From assembly GCA_041394245.1 (NCBI GenBank), contig JAWKIR010000002.1:2852001-2916000 (forward strand): a stretch of 64,000 nt of DNA. The letters run 5' to 3'. Shown piece after piece: positions 49,541 through 58,941 of the stretch; the stretch's first letter is position 1, and each line of letters begins with the position of its first letter. The position numbers were made by a program, and so were the translations under genes. The notes beneath the pieces were generated by a model. The model made no database searches, was not told the DNA's origin, and was given only the letters and a program-made list of their open reading frames with translations. Source of the stretch: Acidimicrobiales bacterium (GTDB taxonomy: Bacteria; Actinomycetota; Acidimicrobiia; Acidimicrobiales; Aldehydirespiratoraceae).

Positions 49541-52500
49541 ATGGTTGCACGGGTCAGGATTCTGATCGTTCTCGCGGTGTTGGCCGCCGGAATGGGAACC
49601 GCGAGCGGGGCATCAGCCCAAAGTGACGGCGAGGTCCCGGCCGGCGATCCGCCGATCGTCGATGGGCTGCTGGACTCGGCGCTTCGCGACCTCGTCGCCA
49701 ATGCCGGATCCTCGCGCTCCACGTCCGCGGGGACCGTGCTCGTCGAGGCGCATTACAACGTGGGGTCGGCTCAGGCCCGTGCCCTGGTCGAGGGCGCCGG
49801 TGGTGTGATCACCGGTGAGGTTCCCGGCTGGCTCATCGAGGCCTCGGTGCCGGTGGGCAACCTCGAAGCCCTCGAGGCGGAGGCCGGGATCGACTTCCTG
49901 CGTCTGCCCGGGGCCAGCTCCCCGATCTTCGACCCGCCGTCACCCGAACCCGGGCCGGGCCAGGCGGTCAGCGGCCAGCACGTGGTCGAATCGAACGCCG
50001 ACGACTGGCACGCGGCCGGATACGACGGCGCCGGCATCAAGGTCGGCATCATCGACTTGTTCAACCTTCCCGACTGGAACAACGCCGTCGCGAGTGGGGA
50101 TCTTCCGGCTGTCAGCGGCACCTTCTGTCGGTGGTCGGGTTCGTCCTGCAACGTCTGGAGTGTGTTCGCGACCGTGGCAACACACGGCAACAACGTGGCC
50201 GAGATCATCCACGACATGGCGCCTTCTGCGGAGCTCTACATCGCGTCGGTGTCGACAGCATCCGACTTCCAGGCCGCGGTCGACTGGTTCGACAGCAACG
50301 ATGTCGACATCATCAGCCAGTCGCAGACGAACCGGTACGACGGTCCTGGCGACGGCACCGGACCGTTCGGCTCGGTCGTCGACGATGCCGTCTCCAAGGG
50401 GATGGCCTGGTTCAATGCAGCCGGCAACAACAGCGGCACCACGGGCAACGGCTCCTACTGGCGAGGCACCTGGACCGACACCGACAACGACGGCTGGATG
50501 AACTTCAACGGCGGCGACGAGGACCTGCAGTTCTGGGCCACGTTCCAGAACGGCGTCCGATGGGACGACTGGGGCGAAGCCGGCGTCACCGACTTCAACA
50601 TCTGCGTCTACAGCAACCCGAATGCGGTCGGACTGCGCGGTTGCAGCTCGAACAGCCAGGTTGGTGGTGCCGACCCGCTGGAGGTCGTGACGAATCTGGC
50701 CTATCAAAGCTCGGCCAATTACCTCCGCATCCAGCTCGTTGACCCAGGTGCCGGCGCCGGCACCGACACCATCGAGTTCATGCAGAACGGCGGCGGGGTC
50801 GAAGCCTCGTCCAATCCGGGCAACGCCGGAGGACCCTTCTCCGACTCGGCCAACGCCGGGGCGATGTCGATCGGTGCGATCGATCCGGCCACCGGGAACA
50901 ACATCGCCGGCTACAGCTCCTGGGGTCCGACCAACGACTTTCGCACGAAGCCGGACATGGCGGGACAGGCGTGCCTCACGACGAGCCTCACACCCTGCTT
51001 CGACGGGACCAGCTCGGCGACGCCGGTCGTTGCCGGCGCCGCTGCCCTGATCCTGCAGAGCCGGCGGACCACCACGCCCGCCGGTGTCGTGTCGTATCTT
51101 CGCAACCAGTCGACGGTCGATCGCGGTGCAGCCGGGGTCGACAACATCTACGGCTGGGGTGAGCTTCTCCTGCCCGCGCCCTGCGCGATCGACACCCACG
51201 AAGACAACGACACACAGGCGACCGCCACCTCGATGGCCAACGGCACGGTGCTTTCCGCCTCGGTCTGCGTGGGCGACCCGGACTGGTATTCGTTGCGGGT
51301 CACCGAAGGTCAGGACATCTCGGTCGATCTGACCTTCGATCACGCCAACGGTGATGTCGACGTCAAACTCTTCGATCCGTCCGGCCAGCTCGTCGGCTCG
51401 TCGACGTCTGGCTCCAGCAACGAGAGCATCACACACACGGCCCTCGCGAGCGGTCTCTACGCCGCTCAGGTCTACGGCTTCGGTGGGGCGGAGAACACCT
51501 ATCAGATCGACATGCATCGTTCGATCTGTCCGGTCGACGATGCGTTCGAGGTCAACAACTCGCAGGCGACCGCAACGCCGCTCACCGATGGCGTGTCCGT
51601 TTCGGCCATCGCCTGCGACATCGCGGGCCCGACCGCCTACGACGTCGATTGGTACTCGTTGCCGGTGCAGGCCGGCGACACGGTCACTGCGACGGCCGAG
51701 TTCATCCACGACGGCGGCGACTTGACTGCGATTCTCTATGACCCGTCGGGTCTGACGCAGCTCGGTATCGGGACCTCGACGACCGACAACGAGGTCGTCG
51801 CCAGTGTCGCCGAGGAGGACGGGGCGTACGCGGTCCTCGTCTTCGGCGCCGGCAACGAGGAGAACGAGTACACGATGACGATGTCGGCGAGTTGTGTCGA
51901 TGACGCGTTGGAGGACAACGACACCCGGTCGACGGCGACGGCATTGGCGAACGGGTCGTCGCAGAGCGGGGTGCAGTGTCCGGCTGATGATGACTGGTTC
52001 TCTCTCGATGTGGCGGCTGGCCTCGATGTCACAGTCGATCTCGCGTTCGTGGATGCCTACGGCGATCTCGATGTGCGGTTGTTCGATCCGTCGGGGTCCG
52101 AGGTTGCCTCGGCGACTTCGGGAACCGACAACGAGTCGATCGTGCACACGGCGCTGTCGGACGGCACGTACACCGCTCGGGTGTATGGCTATCTGGGGGC
52201 GCAGAACGTCTATGACATCACGATGTCGAAGTCGATCTGTCCGGGCGACGACACGATGGAACCCAACAACACGCAGGCGACTGCGACACCGTTGGGGAGT
52301 GGCGTGACGCAGGCGGCGATCGCGTGTGACGTCGACTGGTACTCGATTCCGGTGGTGGCCGGCGAGACGGTCAGCGCCGATGTCGAGTTCGCTGATGCGG
52401 CGGGCGATCTCAGCATCGCGTTGTACAACCCTTCGGGTTCGACGCAGGTGTCGAACAGCGTGTCCACGACCGACAACGAGTCGTTGAGTCATGTGGCGAC

Positions 52501-53323
52501 CGAGACCGGCGACTACGGCCTGGTCGTCTTCGGGGCGGGCGGGGCCCAGAACGTGTACGACGTGACATTGTCGACGGTGTGCACCGATGACGGGTTCGAG
52601 GAGAACGACACCCGGGCGACGGCGACGCCGCTGTCCAATGACGTGGCCGTAGCCGGGCGTGTGTGTTCCGGTGACGATGACTGGTTCTCGATCCCGGCCG
52701 TGTCGGGTCAACTGGTGACGGCAGTGGTCGATTTCGTCCATGCCGACGGTGACCTCGACATCAGCTTGGTCGACCCGGCCGGGACCGAGGTGGAGTTCTC
52801 GACATCGACGAGCGATGGCGAGGCGATCACGTGGACGGCGGCGTCTTCAGGGACCTACAGCTTGGTGGTGTTCGGCTACAACGGAGCGGCGAACGACTAC
52901 ACCGTGTCGATGAAAGCAGGAGCACATCCGCGGGTTCGTCCGTTCGGTGCGGTGGCGAACCCGGAGGGCGACACGGGATCACAGATCGCGGATCTGTACC
53001 TGTACCTCGAGGATGCGTCAGGTCAACCGTACGCGTCGCCCACACCAGTGACGGTGTCGTGGACCACGCTCGATATTCCGAGCAATCCGCTGGTCGCGCA
53101 TCCGGGTGAGGATTTCGTGGCGGCGTCGGGGGTGGCGACGTTCTTGCCGGGGGAGACGATCACGACGGTGCCGGTGGAGGTGTTGGGTGACACGGTCGAC
53201 GAGCCGCCGCTGCTCTATGGCGAGTGGGGCTTGTGGACGGTGAGCAACCCGTCGTTGAACGCAAAGATCGACACAACGACCTTCTTCGGAATCGGCCTGC
53301 TGATCATCATCGACGACGACTGA
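49541..53323 (+). CDS. Secreted subtilisin-like (S8) protease with PPC and Calx-beta-like repeats
   Basis: The 1260-residue exported protein has a Sec signal (VRILIVLAVLAAGMGTASG), a propeptide to about residue 145 and an S8 catalytic domain. The triad is Asp172 (VGIIDLFN), His215 (ATHGNN) and Ser491 (GTSSATPVVAGAAAL), with oxyanion Asn in NAAGNNSG. A roughly 120-residue insert with Trp and Asp lies between His and Ser. Five PPC-type beta domains follow (from about 545), each opening with an E-NDT-ATAT signature and containing D-DWYS/WFS and a DGDLD strand. The C-terminus (about 1130-1260) resembles Calx-beta. It probably degrades extracellular protein. Confidence 0.9.
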   Translation: MVARVRILIVLAVLAAGMGTASGASAQSDGEVPAGDPPIVDGLLDSALRDLVANAGSSRSTSAGTVLVEAHYNVGSAQARALVEGAGGVITGEVPGWLIEASVPVGNLEALEAEAGIDFLRLPGASSPIFDPPSPEPGPGQAVSGQHVVESNADDWHAAGYDGAGIKVGIIDLFNLPDWNNAVASGDLPAVSGTFCRWSGSSCNVWSVFATVATHGNNVAEIIHDMAPSAELYIASVSTASDFQAAVDWFDSNDVDIISQSQTNRYDGPGDGTGPFGSVVDDAVSKGMAWFNAAGNNSGTTGNGSYWRGTWTDTDNDGWMNFNGGDEDLQFWATFQNGVRWDDWGEAGVTDFNICVYSNPNAVGLRGCSSNSQVGGADPLEVVTNLAYQSSANYLRIQLVDPGAGAGTDTIEFMQNGGGVEASSNPGNAGGPFSDSANAGAMSIGAIDPATGNNIAGYSSWGPTNDFRTKPDMAGQACLTTSLTPCFDGTSSATPVVAGAAALILQSRRTTTPAGVVSYLRNQSTVDRGAAGVDNIYGWGELLLPAPCAIDTHEDNDTQATATSMANGTVLSASVCVGDPDWYSLRVTEGQDISVDLTFDHANGDVDVKLFDPSGQLVGSSTSGSSNESITHTALASGLYAAQVYGFGGAENTYQIDMHRSICPVDDAFEVNNSQATATPLTDGVSVSAIACDIAGPTAYDVDWYSLPVQAGDTVTATAEFIHDGGDLTAILYDPSGLTQLGIGTSTTDNEVVASVAEEDGAYAVLVFGAGNEENEYTMTMSASCVDDALEDNDTRSTATALANGSSQSGVQCPADDDWFSLDVAAGLDVTVDLAFVDAYGDLDVRLFDPSGSEVASATSGTDNESIVHTALSDGTYTARVYGYLGAQNVYDITMSKSICPGDDTMEPNNTQATATPLGSGVTQAAIACDVDWYSIPVVAGETVSADVEFADAAGDLSIALYNPSGSTQVSNSVSTTDNESLSHVATETGDYGLVVFGAGGAQNVYDVTLSTVCTDDGFEENDTRATATPLSNDVAVAGRVCSGDDDWFSIPAVSGQLVTAVVDFVHADGDLDISLVDPAGTEVEFSTSTSDGEAITWTAASSGTYSLVVFGYNGAANDYTVSMKAGAHPRVRPFGAVANPEGDTGSQIADLYLYLEDASGQPYASPTPVTVSWTTLDIPSNPLVAHPGEDFVAASGVATFLPGETITTVPVEVLGDTVDEPPLLYGEWGLWTVSNPSLNAKIDTTTFFGIGLLIIIDDD

Positions 53324-53337
53324 TCGGAAATCGCAAG

Positions 53338-53363
53338 CCACCGGGGCCTCACGGCCCTGGTGG
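53338..53363 (+). terminator. Hairpin terminator after the subtilase gene
   Basis: An 11-base-pair stem with one G-T wobble (CCACCGGGGCC pairing with GGCCCTGGTGG) and a TCAC loop starts 14 bases after the TGA. There is no U tract, as is usual in actinomycetes. Confidence 0.65.
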
Positions 53364-53405
53364 GACCAGACCACACTTCGTGCCGACGCCGCCCTGGGAG
53401 CGGAC

Positions 53406-53411
53406 TACCGT
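53406..53411 (+). promoter_or_regulatory. -10 box for the MpaB-like gene
   Basis: TACCGT lies six bases before the ATG at 53418, implying a leaderless transcript. Confidence 0.5.
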
Positions 53412-53417
53412 GCGCTC

Positions 53418-54743
53418 ATGAAGACCCAGGCCTACGCCGACACCGTGGTGCGGCAGCGAGACGCCATCCCCGGGATCTACGGCGACGTCGACTTCTCGAT
53501 CGTGCCCGAACGCTACGACGCCGGGGCGGCCGTCGACGATGCCCGATTCGCGAAATCGCACGCAGCGGTGCGGCGGGTCTTCGACGACCCGGCCCTCAGG
53601 GAGATGGTGCGCGACTACACCATGACCGGCGACCGGGTCGCCGATGCCTACGCCGCCCTGATTCCCGAGTACGGGTTCCGGACGCTCGTCGAGATGCTCG
53701 ACGCGGCATGTGAGGGTGGTCTCGAGAGCGTCGAGAATGCACCCCCGGAGCTCGCAGCCTTCATCGAGGCGATGGAGGCGACGCCGGATTGGGTCGACAT
53801 GGCGCTCGTCGAGCAGGGGGCCCGGGCCGAACGCATCCCGATGGCGACCGCCACCCCGTTCGCGATCCGCGGCGCCTTCCTCGCCACGTTCCTCAACAAG
53901 TACGCCGCGCTGCCCATGACCATGACGGGCACGCTCTCCGACGCCGCCGCAGCCAAGCGGGTGTTCGAGACGGCGAGCTTCTTCACGGCCACCACCATGC
54001 CGGGCGCGCTCGAACGCGACGGCAAGGGATTCCAGGCCGCGGCGAAGGTCCGCCTCATGCACTCGATGGTGCGCTTCCATCTGATGAGCTCCGGAAAGTG
54101 GGACGTCGCCACCTACGGGATCCCGATCCCACAGATCGACCAGATGCCGGCGGGGACGATCGGTGTGTTCCTCATGTCGGCGCGGCTCCTCGCGAAGGGC
54201 AGGACCGAGTTCACGCCGGCGCAGAAGGCGACCGTCGAACTCGCCCGCTACCGCTGCTTCCTGCTCGGCCTGCCCCAGGATCTGCTCGGCGAAACGCCCC
54301 AGGAGATCGTCGACCTGCTCGTCGCCCGCCACGTGTCGTTGCGGGAGGCCTACGACGACGAAGTCTGCGGCGCGCTGGTGCGAGGGACGATGAAGGCGGA
54401 TCTCTTCGACACCTCGTCGACCAAGGGACGGGTTCACGCGTGGCTCGAGAACGGCTTCTCCCGTTTCGTCCTGATCAACAACTTCCTGGGCGGTGACCGG
54501 GCCCGCGCCGAGTCGATCGGCATCACCTTCGGCCGGATGGACAAGGTCGCCGCCGTCTTGTCGATGGGTGTGATCGCGGTCAAGACCGCGTACTACACGC
54601 TGGGCGTGCGAGTTCCGCTGCCGGTGGTTTCCGAACGGATCGACGCGCAGCTCAACGCCCGGCTGGCCCGGCTGCTCGACATGTACGGCCACGCCGACTT
54701 CGTGACCGACCCGGACCAATACGACCTCAGCGCCGCGCCATAG
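53418..54743 (+). CDS. DUF2236 / MpaB-family oxygenase-like protein
   Basis: The 441-residue, mostly helical protein has a central ARTFxxRxMxTxxF-like stretch (here GAFLATFLNKYAALPMTMTG), a histidine-containing RLMHSMVRFHLM motif expected to ligate haem in this family, and WDVATYGIPIPQIDQ. Relatives include MpaB oxygenases and the latex-clearing protein. A haem-dependent oxidation of an unsaturated lipid is a reasonable inference but unproven. It precedes the heliorhodopsin gene by 80 bases on the same strand. Confidence 0.82.
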   Translation: MKTQAYADTVVRQRDAIPGIYGDVDFSIVPERYDAGAAVDDARFAKSHAAVRRVFDDPALREMVRDYTMTGDRVADAYAALIPEYGFRTLVEMLDAACEGGLESVENAPPELAAFIEAMEATPDWVDMALVEQGARAERIPMATATPFAIRGAFLATFLNKYAALPMTMTGTLSDAAAAKRVFETASFFTATTMPGALERDGKGFQAAAKVRLMHSMVRFHLMSSGKWDVATYGIPIPQIDQMPAGTIGVFLMSARLLAKGRTEFTPAQKATVELARYRCFLLGLPQDLLGETPQEIVDLLVARHVSLREAYDDEVCGALVRGTMKADLFDTSSTKGRVHAWLENGFSRFVLINNFLGGDRARAESIGITFGRMDKVAAVLSMGVIAVKTAYYTLGVRVPLPVVSERIDAQLNARLARLLDMYGHADFVTDPDQYDLSAAP

Positions 54744-54779
54744 GTGCCATCGCATCGGATGTGAACGTTCCCCTGCGTC

Positions 54780-54799
54780 CGGAGCGAGGTTTCGCTCCG
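54780..54799 (+). promoter_or_regulatory. Leader hairpin upstream of heliorhodopsin
   Basis: A perfect 8-base-pair stem (CGGAGCGA/TCGCTCCG) with a GGTT loop ends three bases before the GGAGG ribosome-binding region. It may terminate the upstream gene or modulate translation start. Confidence 0.5.
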
Positions 54800-54823
54800 T
54801 AGGAGGTGGGGAAGGACGTGGCA

Positions 54824-55621
54824 ATGCTCGATTTCGACCGACAATCCGTGGAGATCGGCGAGGGCCGTCTCGCCAAGCTGCGCCGCTTCAACCTGGTGAT
54901 GGGTCTGGTCCATCTCGTGTCCGGTGCGCTGATGGTGGTGCTCGGCAACGACTTCGAGCTGGAGATCAGCTCGTTCAGCCTGGGCGGCCCCCCGGGCACC
55001 CCGCTCGCCGACGGCACCCTCGATTCGGTGATCGGCGTTCCACTCGCGTGGGCGACCGCGTCGTTCCTCTTCCTGTCGGCCTTCTTCCATTTCGTGATCG
55101 CCACCGTCGGGTTCCGTGCCTACGGCTCGGAGCTCCGCCACGGGCGCAACCGGTTCCGCTGGGTCGAGTATGCGCTGTCGTCGACGCTGATGATCGTGTT
55201 GATCGCGCTCGTCACCGGCATCACCGATCTGGCCGCGCTCATCGCGATCGCGTTCGTGAACGCCTCGATGATCCTCTTCGGCTGGATCATGGAGATGGTC
55301 AACGACGCCGACCGCCCGGTCTGGTGGACGCCCTTCTGGTTCGGGTCGATCGCCGGGATCGGTCCGTGGGTCGCCATCGCGACCTATCTCGTGGTCAACC
55401 TCAGCCGTGAAGGCGCCGAGGGTCCCCCCGGCTTCGTCTACGGGATCATCGTCACGATCTTCGTGCTGTTCAACATCTTCGCCATCAACCAATGGCTGCA
55501 GTACCGCAGGGTCGGCCGTTGGGCCGACTACGTCTACGGCGAGACCGCCTACATCGTGCTCAGCCTCGTGGCGAAGAGTGTCCTGGCATGGCAGATCTTC
55601 GTCAACACGCTGATCGATTGA
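54824..55621 (+). CDS. Heliorhodopsin
   Basis: The 265-residue seven-helix protein shows the heliorhodopsin signatures. The RWVEYALSSTLMIVLIALVT helix carries the Schiff-base counterion Glu115, and the last helix reads VLSLVAKSVLAWQIF with retinal lysine Lys251. WWTPFW and NQWLQYRRVGRW segments follow the usual pattern. Heliorhodopsins have inverted topology and do not pump efficiently; signalling or regulatory roles are proposed. Start ATG 54824 has GAAGGA seven bases upstream; a GTG at 54806 overlaps the GGAGG. No carotenoid cleavage or retinal gene is nearby, except the MpaB-like oxygenase upstream. Confidence 0.95.
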   Translation: MLDFDRQSVEIGEGRLAKLRRFNLVMGLVHLVSGALMVVLGNDFELEISSFSLGGPPGTPLADGTLDSVIGVPLAWATASFLFLSAFFHFVIATVGFRAYGSELRHGRNRFRWVEYALSSTLMIVLIALVTGITDLAALIAIAFVNASMILFGWIMEMVNDADRPVWWTPFWFGSIAGIGPWVAIATYLVVNLSREGAEGPPGFVYGIIVTIFVLFNIFAINQWLQYRRVGRWADYVYGETAYIVLSLVAKSVLAWQIFVNTLID

Positions 55622-55926
55622 TCGGGTCGATCAGCCGCCTGCGGCGATGCGGCCTTCGACGCTGCGATGATCGCGGCGATCCGCGAGGTCCCGGCGCCGG
55701 TCGAGTGGGCCGGCTGACCGAGTCGGTCGTTCTCGATGCGATCGTGTTCGATGCGATCGTGGAGGGTTGCCCGCGGGGTCTGGGGTGCGTTCCGGGGTTC
55801 GGTCATGAGCATGCTGCTCGATTCTGGGCCAGTGGTCTCCCCCAGAAGTCGGGGGCCTACTCCTACAACGGCGGAAACGCGACGAAGTCGCGTGATTCGT
55901 CGGAACAATTCCCGAATCGGTGTCGT
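55622..55926. other. Gap of about 305 bases without a confident gene
   Basis: This stretch holds a direct repeat around TCGATGCGATCGTG near 55740 and a weak CCCCC/GGGGG pairing near 55850. Short ORFs across it have no recognisable family. I see no RNA gene. Confidence 0.6.
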
Positions 55927-57192
55927 TCAGCCGGCGTAGGCCGAGATCTGGGCGTCGACGAGGGCGACGAGATCTCCCATTGCCACCTGCGCGTCGGCGA
56001 GGTGCAGGCCCCACTCGGGGGTGAGGTCGCCGTTGATGTCATCGGTGCGGGGATCGGCCGGGTCGCCCAGGATCTCGATCGACAGGTAGCCGAAGGTGCC
56101 GTCGTCGACGCATTCGGCGACGATGAAGTCGGGGTAGCCGACCCATGGGGTCGTGATGGCCTCGGCGTCGGCGGGGTCGGTGAACGGGCTCGCGCCGGCG
56201 AAGGCGGCCGAACCGGCGTTGAAGAGGTACTCGGGGTGTGTGGTGGCCGCTGAACCTTCGAGGTTGGCCGGGTTGGTGCACAGCGCGGGGCCGGCGTCGT
56301 TGCGGCCGAAGAAGGAGTTCGAGGGCGGCGGGGCGGTTTCGCGGAAGGTCGCGTAGCTGATGACACAGCCGATCTCGCCGACCTCGGTGCACCCCGGAAT
56401 CGTGTCGTACGCCCGGGCGGAGCTGCCCAGGATGTGGGCGGTCACGAACTGGTCCTGGATGCCGGGCACACCGTCGATCTCCTCGGCGATCAGGTTGGCG
56501 ATGAGGCCGGCGCCCTGGGAGTGGCCGAGAAGGACGAAGCCGCGGCCTTCGTTGGCCGTGGCCATGTAGTACTTGAAGGCGTCGAGCACGTCGGCGTAGG
56601 CGACCGCGTAGGTGTCGACGCCCTCGTCGGCCTGGACTCGGCCGGTCATCGAAGCGAGCGTGTTCTGTCGGTAGACGGGAGCGAACACCCGACACACCGA
56701 GCCGTAGCGGGCGGCCTGGCTGCGGGTGGTGAAGATCTCCTGTTCGGGCTGCGGGTCGAAGTCGCTGTTGGGGGTCTGGTCGCCACTGATGGTCGGGTAG
56801 ACGTAGAAGCAGTCGACCGGGGCGTCGTCCACGGGGGTGAAGGGGACGACCTCGAGGCTCCCGTCGGGCGCCACGAGGGTCAGGTCCTGGTTCTCGGCGC
56901 AGGTGTCGTCGGCGCCGGGCCAGCAGATCCACACCGCCGGGTCGTCGTAGATCTCGCTGACGTAGCCCGCGTACGGAGCGGGTGAATCGACCGGATCGTC
57001 GGGCGCGGCCTCGATCGTGGTCGTCGTCTCCGCGGGGGTCTCCGCTTCGGTGGTCGTGGTGACGGCCGACTCGGTCGTGGTGGTCGCGTCGTCGGTCGAT
57101 GTGGTGTCGCCGTCGTCACTGCAGGCCCCGGCGAGCAGGGCGAGCGCGAGAGCGACGGTGACGATGGTGCGGATGGTTCGGCGACGAATCAT
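55927..57192 (-). CDS. DUF3089 lipoprotein, alpha/beta-hydrolase fold
   Basis: The 421-residue lipoprotein has a signal peptide with lipobox LLAGAC, a Thr/Glu-rich linker (TTTTESAVTTTTEAE), and a DUF3089 domain: AVWICWPGADDTC, VDCFYVYPTIS, FAPVYRQNTL, the nucleophile elbow LLGHSQGAGL and YISYATF-like GCVISYATF. DUF3089 proteins are predicted extracellular esterases. Several cysteines probably form disulfides. ATG 57192 follows a TACGGT -10 box by seven bases. It diverges from the monooxygenase. Confidence 0.88.
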   Translation of the reverse strand: MIRRRTIRTIVTVALALALLAGACSDDGDTTSTDDATTTTESAVTTTTEAETPAETTTTIEAAPDDPVDSPAPYAGYVSEIYDDPAVWICWPGADDTCAENQDLTLVAPDGSLEVVPFTPVDDAPVDCFYVYPTISGDQTPNSDFDPQPEQEIFTTRSQAARYGSVCRVFAPVYRQNTLASMTGRVQADEGVDTYAVAYADVLDAFKYYMATANEGRGFVLLGHSQGAGLIANLIAEEIDGVPGIQDQFVTAHILGSSARAYDTIPGCTEVGEIGCVISYATFRETAPPPSNSFFGRNDAGPALCTNPANLEGSAATTHPEYLFNAGSAAFAGASPFTDPADAEAITTPWVGYPDFIVAECVDDGTFGYLSIEILGDPADPRTDDINGDLTPEWGLHLADAQVAMGDLVALVDAQISAYAG

Positions 57193-57199
57193 GGCCGCG

Positions 57200-57205
57200 A
57201 CCGTA
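57200..57205 (-). promoter_or_regulatory. -10 box for the DUF3089 gene
   Basis: TACGGT on the minus strand lies seven bases before the ATG at 57192, consistent with a leaderless transcript. The remaining 230 bases to the divergent gene hold only a small 7-bp hairpin at 57360-57380. Confidence 0.45.
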
Positions 57206-57434
57206 GTCACAAACTCCGGGTCGGAACGGAACGATTGTGGCGATGAGGCCGGTGGCGTCGCCCCGGCCGGCGAGCAGGCTGCCCGGACCGTCTTCGGGCC
57301 GTGCCATGGGTCGAGGTCTTCGGAGGACTCGCTGGCCTGACGTGCCACCGCCTCGGATGGCCGATCCGTGTGAGATCGGCTCCCGGCCCGGGACCCTCCC
57401 GGTGGGTTTGCCTGGTCCCCCAGCGGGGAGTTGC

Positions 57435-58928
57435 ATGGGCGCCATGGCAGAACGCGCAGACCGGGGAGCACCCACGTTCGGGATCATCGGGGCGGGGATG
57501 TCTGGCATCCTCGCAGCGATCAAGCTGCAGGAGGTCGGCTACGGGTTCACCGTCTTCGAGAAGGCCGATCGGCTCGGGGGGACCTGGCGGGAGAACACCT
57601 ACCCCGGCATCGCCTGCGACGTGCCGTCGCACATCTACAGCTACTCCTTCGCTCTCAACCCTGACTGGAGCCACTTCGCCTCGCCGGGGGGAGAGATCCT
57701 CGAGTACTTCGAGGAGGTGGCCCGGCGCTACGGCGTCGATGATCAGATCCGCTTCTCTGATGCCGTGGTGCGGTGCACCTGGTTCGACCCGACCGAGGAT
57801 GCCGACGGCCGATGGGAGATCGAGACCGCTTCCGGGCATGTCGAGACGGTCGACTTCGTGATCGCGGCGACCGGGATCCTCCATCACCCGAAGCTGCCCG
57901 ACATCGCGGGGCTCGACTCGTTCGCGGGTCCGATGTTCCACAGCGCCCGCTGGGATCACGACGTCGCTCTCGACGGCAAGCGCATCGGGCTCATCGGCAC
58001 CGGTTCCACCGGCGTGCAGATCACCGGGGCGCTCGCGCCGCGGGCCGGCCATCTCAGCGTGTTCCAGCGGACAGCGCAATGGGTGGTGCCGGTCGACCAG
58101 GTGGCGTACACCGAAGAGGAGAGGGCCACGTTCCGAACCGACGCCGATACGTTGGCGAAGCTTCACGAAGACCTGAAGAAGTCGTTCAACGACGGGTTCG
58201 GGACCACGATCCTCGACCAGCAGTCGGGAATGGTCGACGCCATCGAAGCCCGCTGTCAGGAGGAACTCGCGGCCATCGCCGACGAAGAGCTCCGGGCCAA
58301 GATCACGCCGACATATCGCGCCGGCTGCAAGCGGCTCGTGATCTCGCACAACTGGTACGACGCGGTGCAGCGAGACACCGTCGAGATCGTCACCGACGAC
58401 ATCGAACGGATCGAGCCGACGGGGGTGCGCACCGCCGACGGGCGTCTCCACGAGGTCGACGTGCTCGTGCTCGCAACCGGGTTCAAGGTCGACGCCTTCA
58501 TGCGGCCGATGACGATCACCGGCGCCGACGGGGTGGATCTCGACGACGTGTGGGCCGAGCGACCGAGTGCCTACATGGCGATCACCATCCCGGGTTTCCC
58601 GAACCTCTTCATGCTGAACGGGCCCAATTCGCCGGTCGGCAATTTCTCGCTGATCCAGACGGCCGAGCTCCAGTTCGAGTACGTCATGGACATGGTCGAG
58701 CGGGTCGTGTCGGGGCAGCTCGATCGGGTCCAGCCGACGCAGGACGCAGCCGAGCGCTTCGAGGAGGAGCGGGTCGCCGCTGCGCGAAACACGGTGTGGG
58801 CGACCGGCTGCAACAGCTGGTACCTCGATGATCGTGGCATCCCGTTCGCCTGGCCTTTTCCGTTCGAACGGTTCCGGCGCGAGATGGCCGAGCCTCGCCT
58901 CGGCGACTACGAAGCGGCCGGGGTCTGA
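57435..58928 (+). CDS. Flavin-containing / Baeyer-Villiger-type monooxygenase
   Basis: The 497-residue class B flavoprotein has an FAD motif (FGIIGAGMSGILAA), a second nucleotide motif for NADPH (IGLIGTGSTGVQI) and a BVMO-like fingerprint in FAGPMFHSARWDHD. LATGFKVDAFM and NGPNSPVGN are further family markers. It would insert oxygen into ketones or hydroxylate alkyl amines using NADPH. GGGGAG is four bases before ATG 57435; ATG 57444 is the alternative. Confidence 0.92.
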   Translation: MGAMAERADRGAPTFGIIGAGMSGILAAIKLQEVGYGFTVFEKADRLGGTWRENTYPGIACDVPSHIYSYSFALNPDWSHFASPGGEILEYFEEVARRYGVDDQIRFSDAVVRCTWFDPTEDADGRWEIETASGHVETVDFVIAATGILHHPKLPDIAGLDSFAGPMFHSARWDHDVALDGKRIGLIGTGSTGVQITGALAPRAGHLSVFQRTAQWVVPVDQVAYTEEERATFRTDADTLAKLHEDLKKSFNDGFGTTILDQQSGMVDAIEARCQEELAAIADEELRAKITPTYRAGCKRLVISHNWYDAVQRDTVEIVTDDIERIEPTGVRTADGRLHEVDVLVLATGFKVDAFMRPMTITGADGVDLDDVWAERPSAYMAITIPGFPNLFMLNGPNSPVGNFSLIQTAELQFEYVMDMVERVVSGQLDRVQPTQDAAERFEEERVAAARNTVWATGCNSWYLDDRGIPFAWPFPFERFRREMAEPRLGDYEAAGV

Positions 58929-58941
58929 GTTCGGCGCAACG

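Noticed and set aside
49940..52741. 933-codon open frame on the minus strand inside the subtilase gene
   Set aside because: The plus-strand frame has a signal peptide, catalytic triad and domain repeats. The minus frame is open only because of high GC and repeats Arg/Val/Gly-rich text with no domain.
55549..55908. 119-codon minus-strand ORF after the heliorhodopsin gene
   Set aside because: It overlaps the heliorhodopsin 3' end antisense, has no ribosome site and no recognisable motif.
57193..57434. Riboswitch in the long gap upstream of the monooxygenase
   Set aside because: Only a 7-bp stem at 57360-57380 was found and it matches no known riboswitch core.
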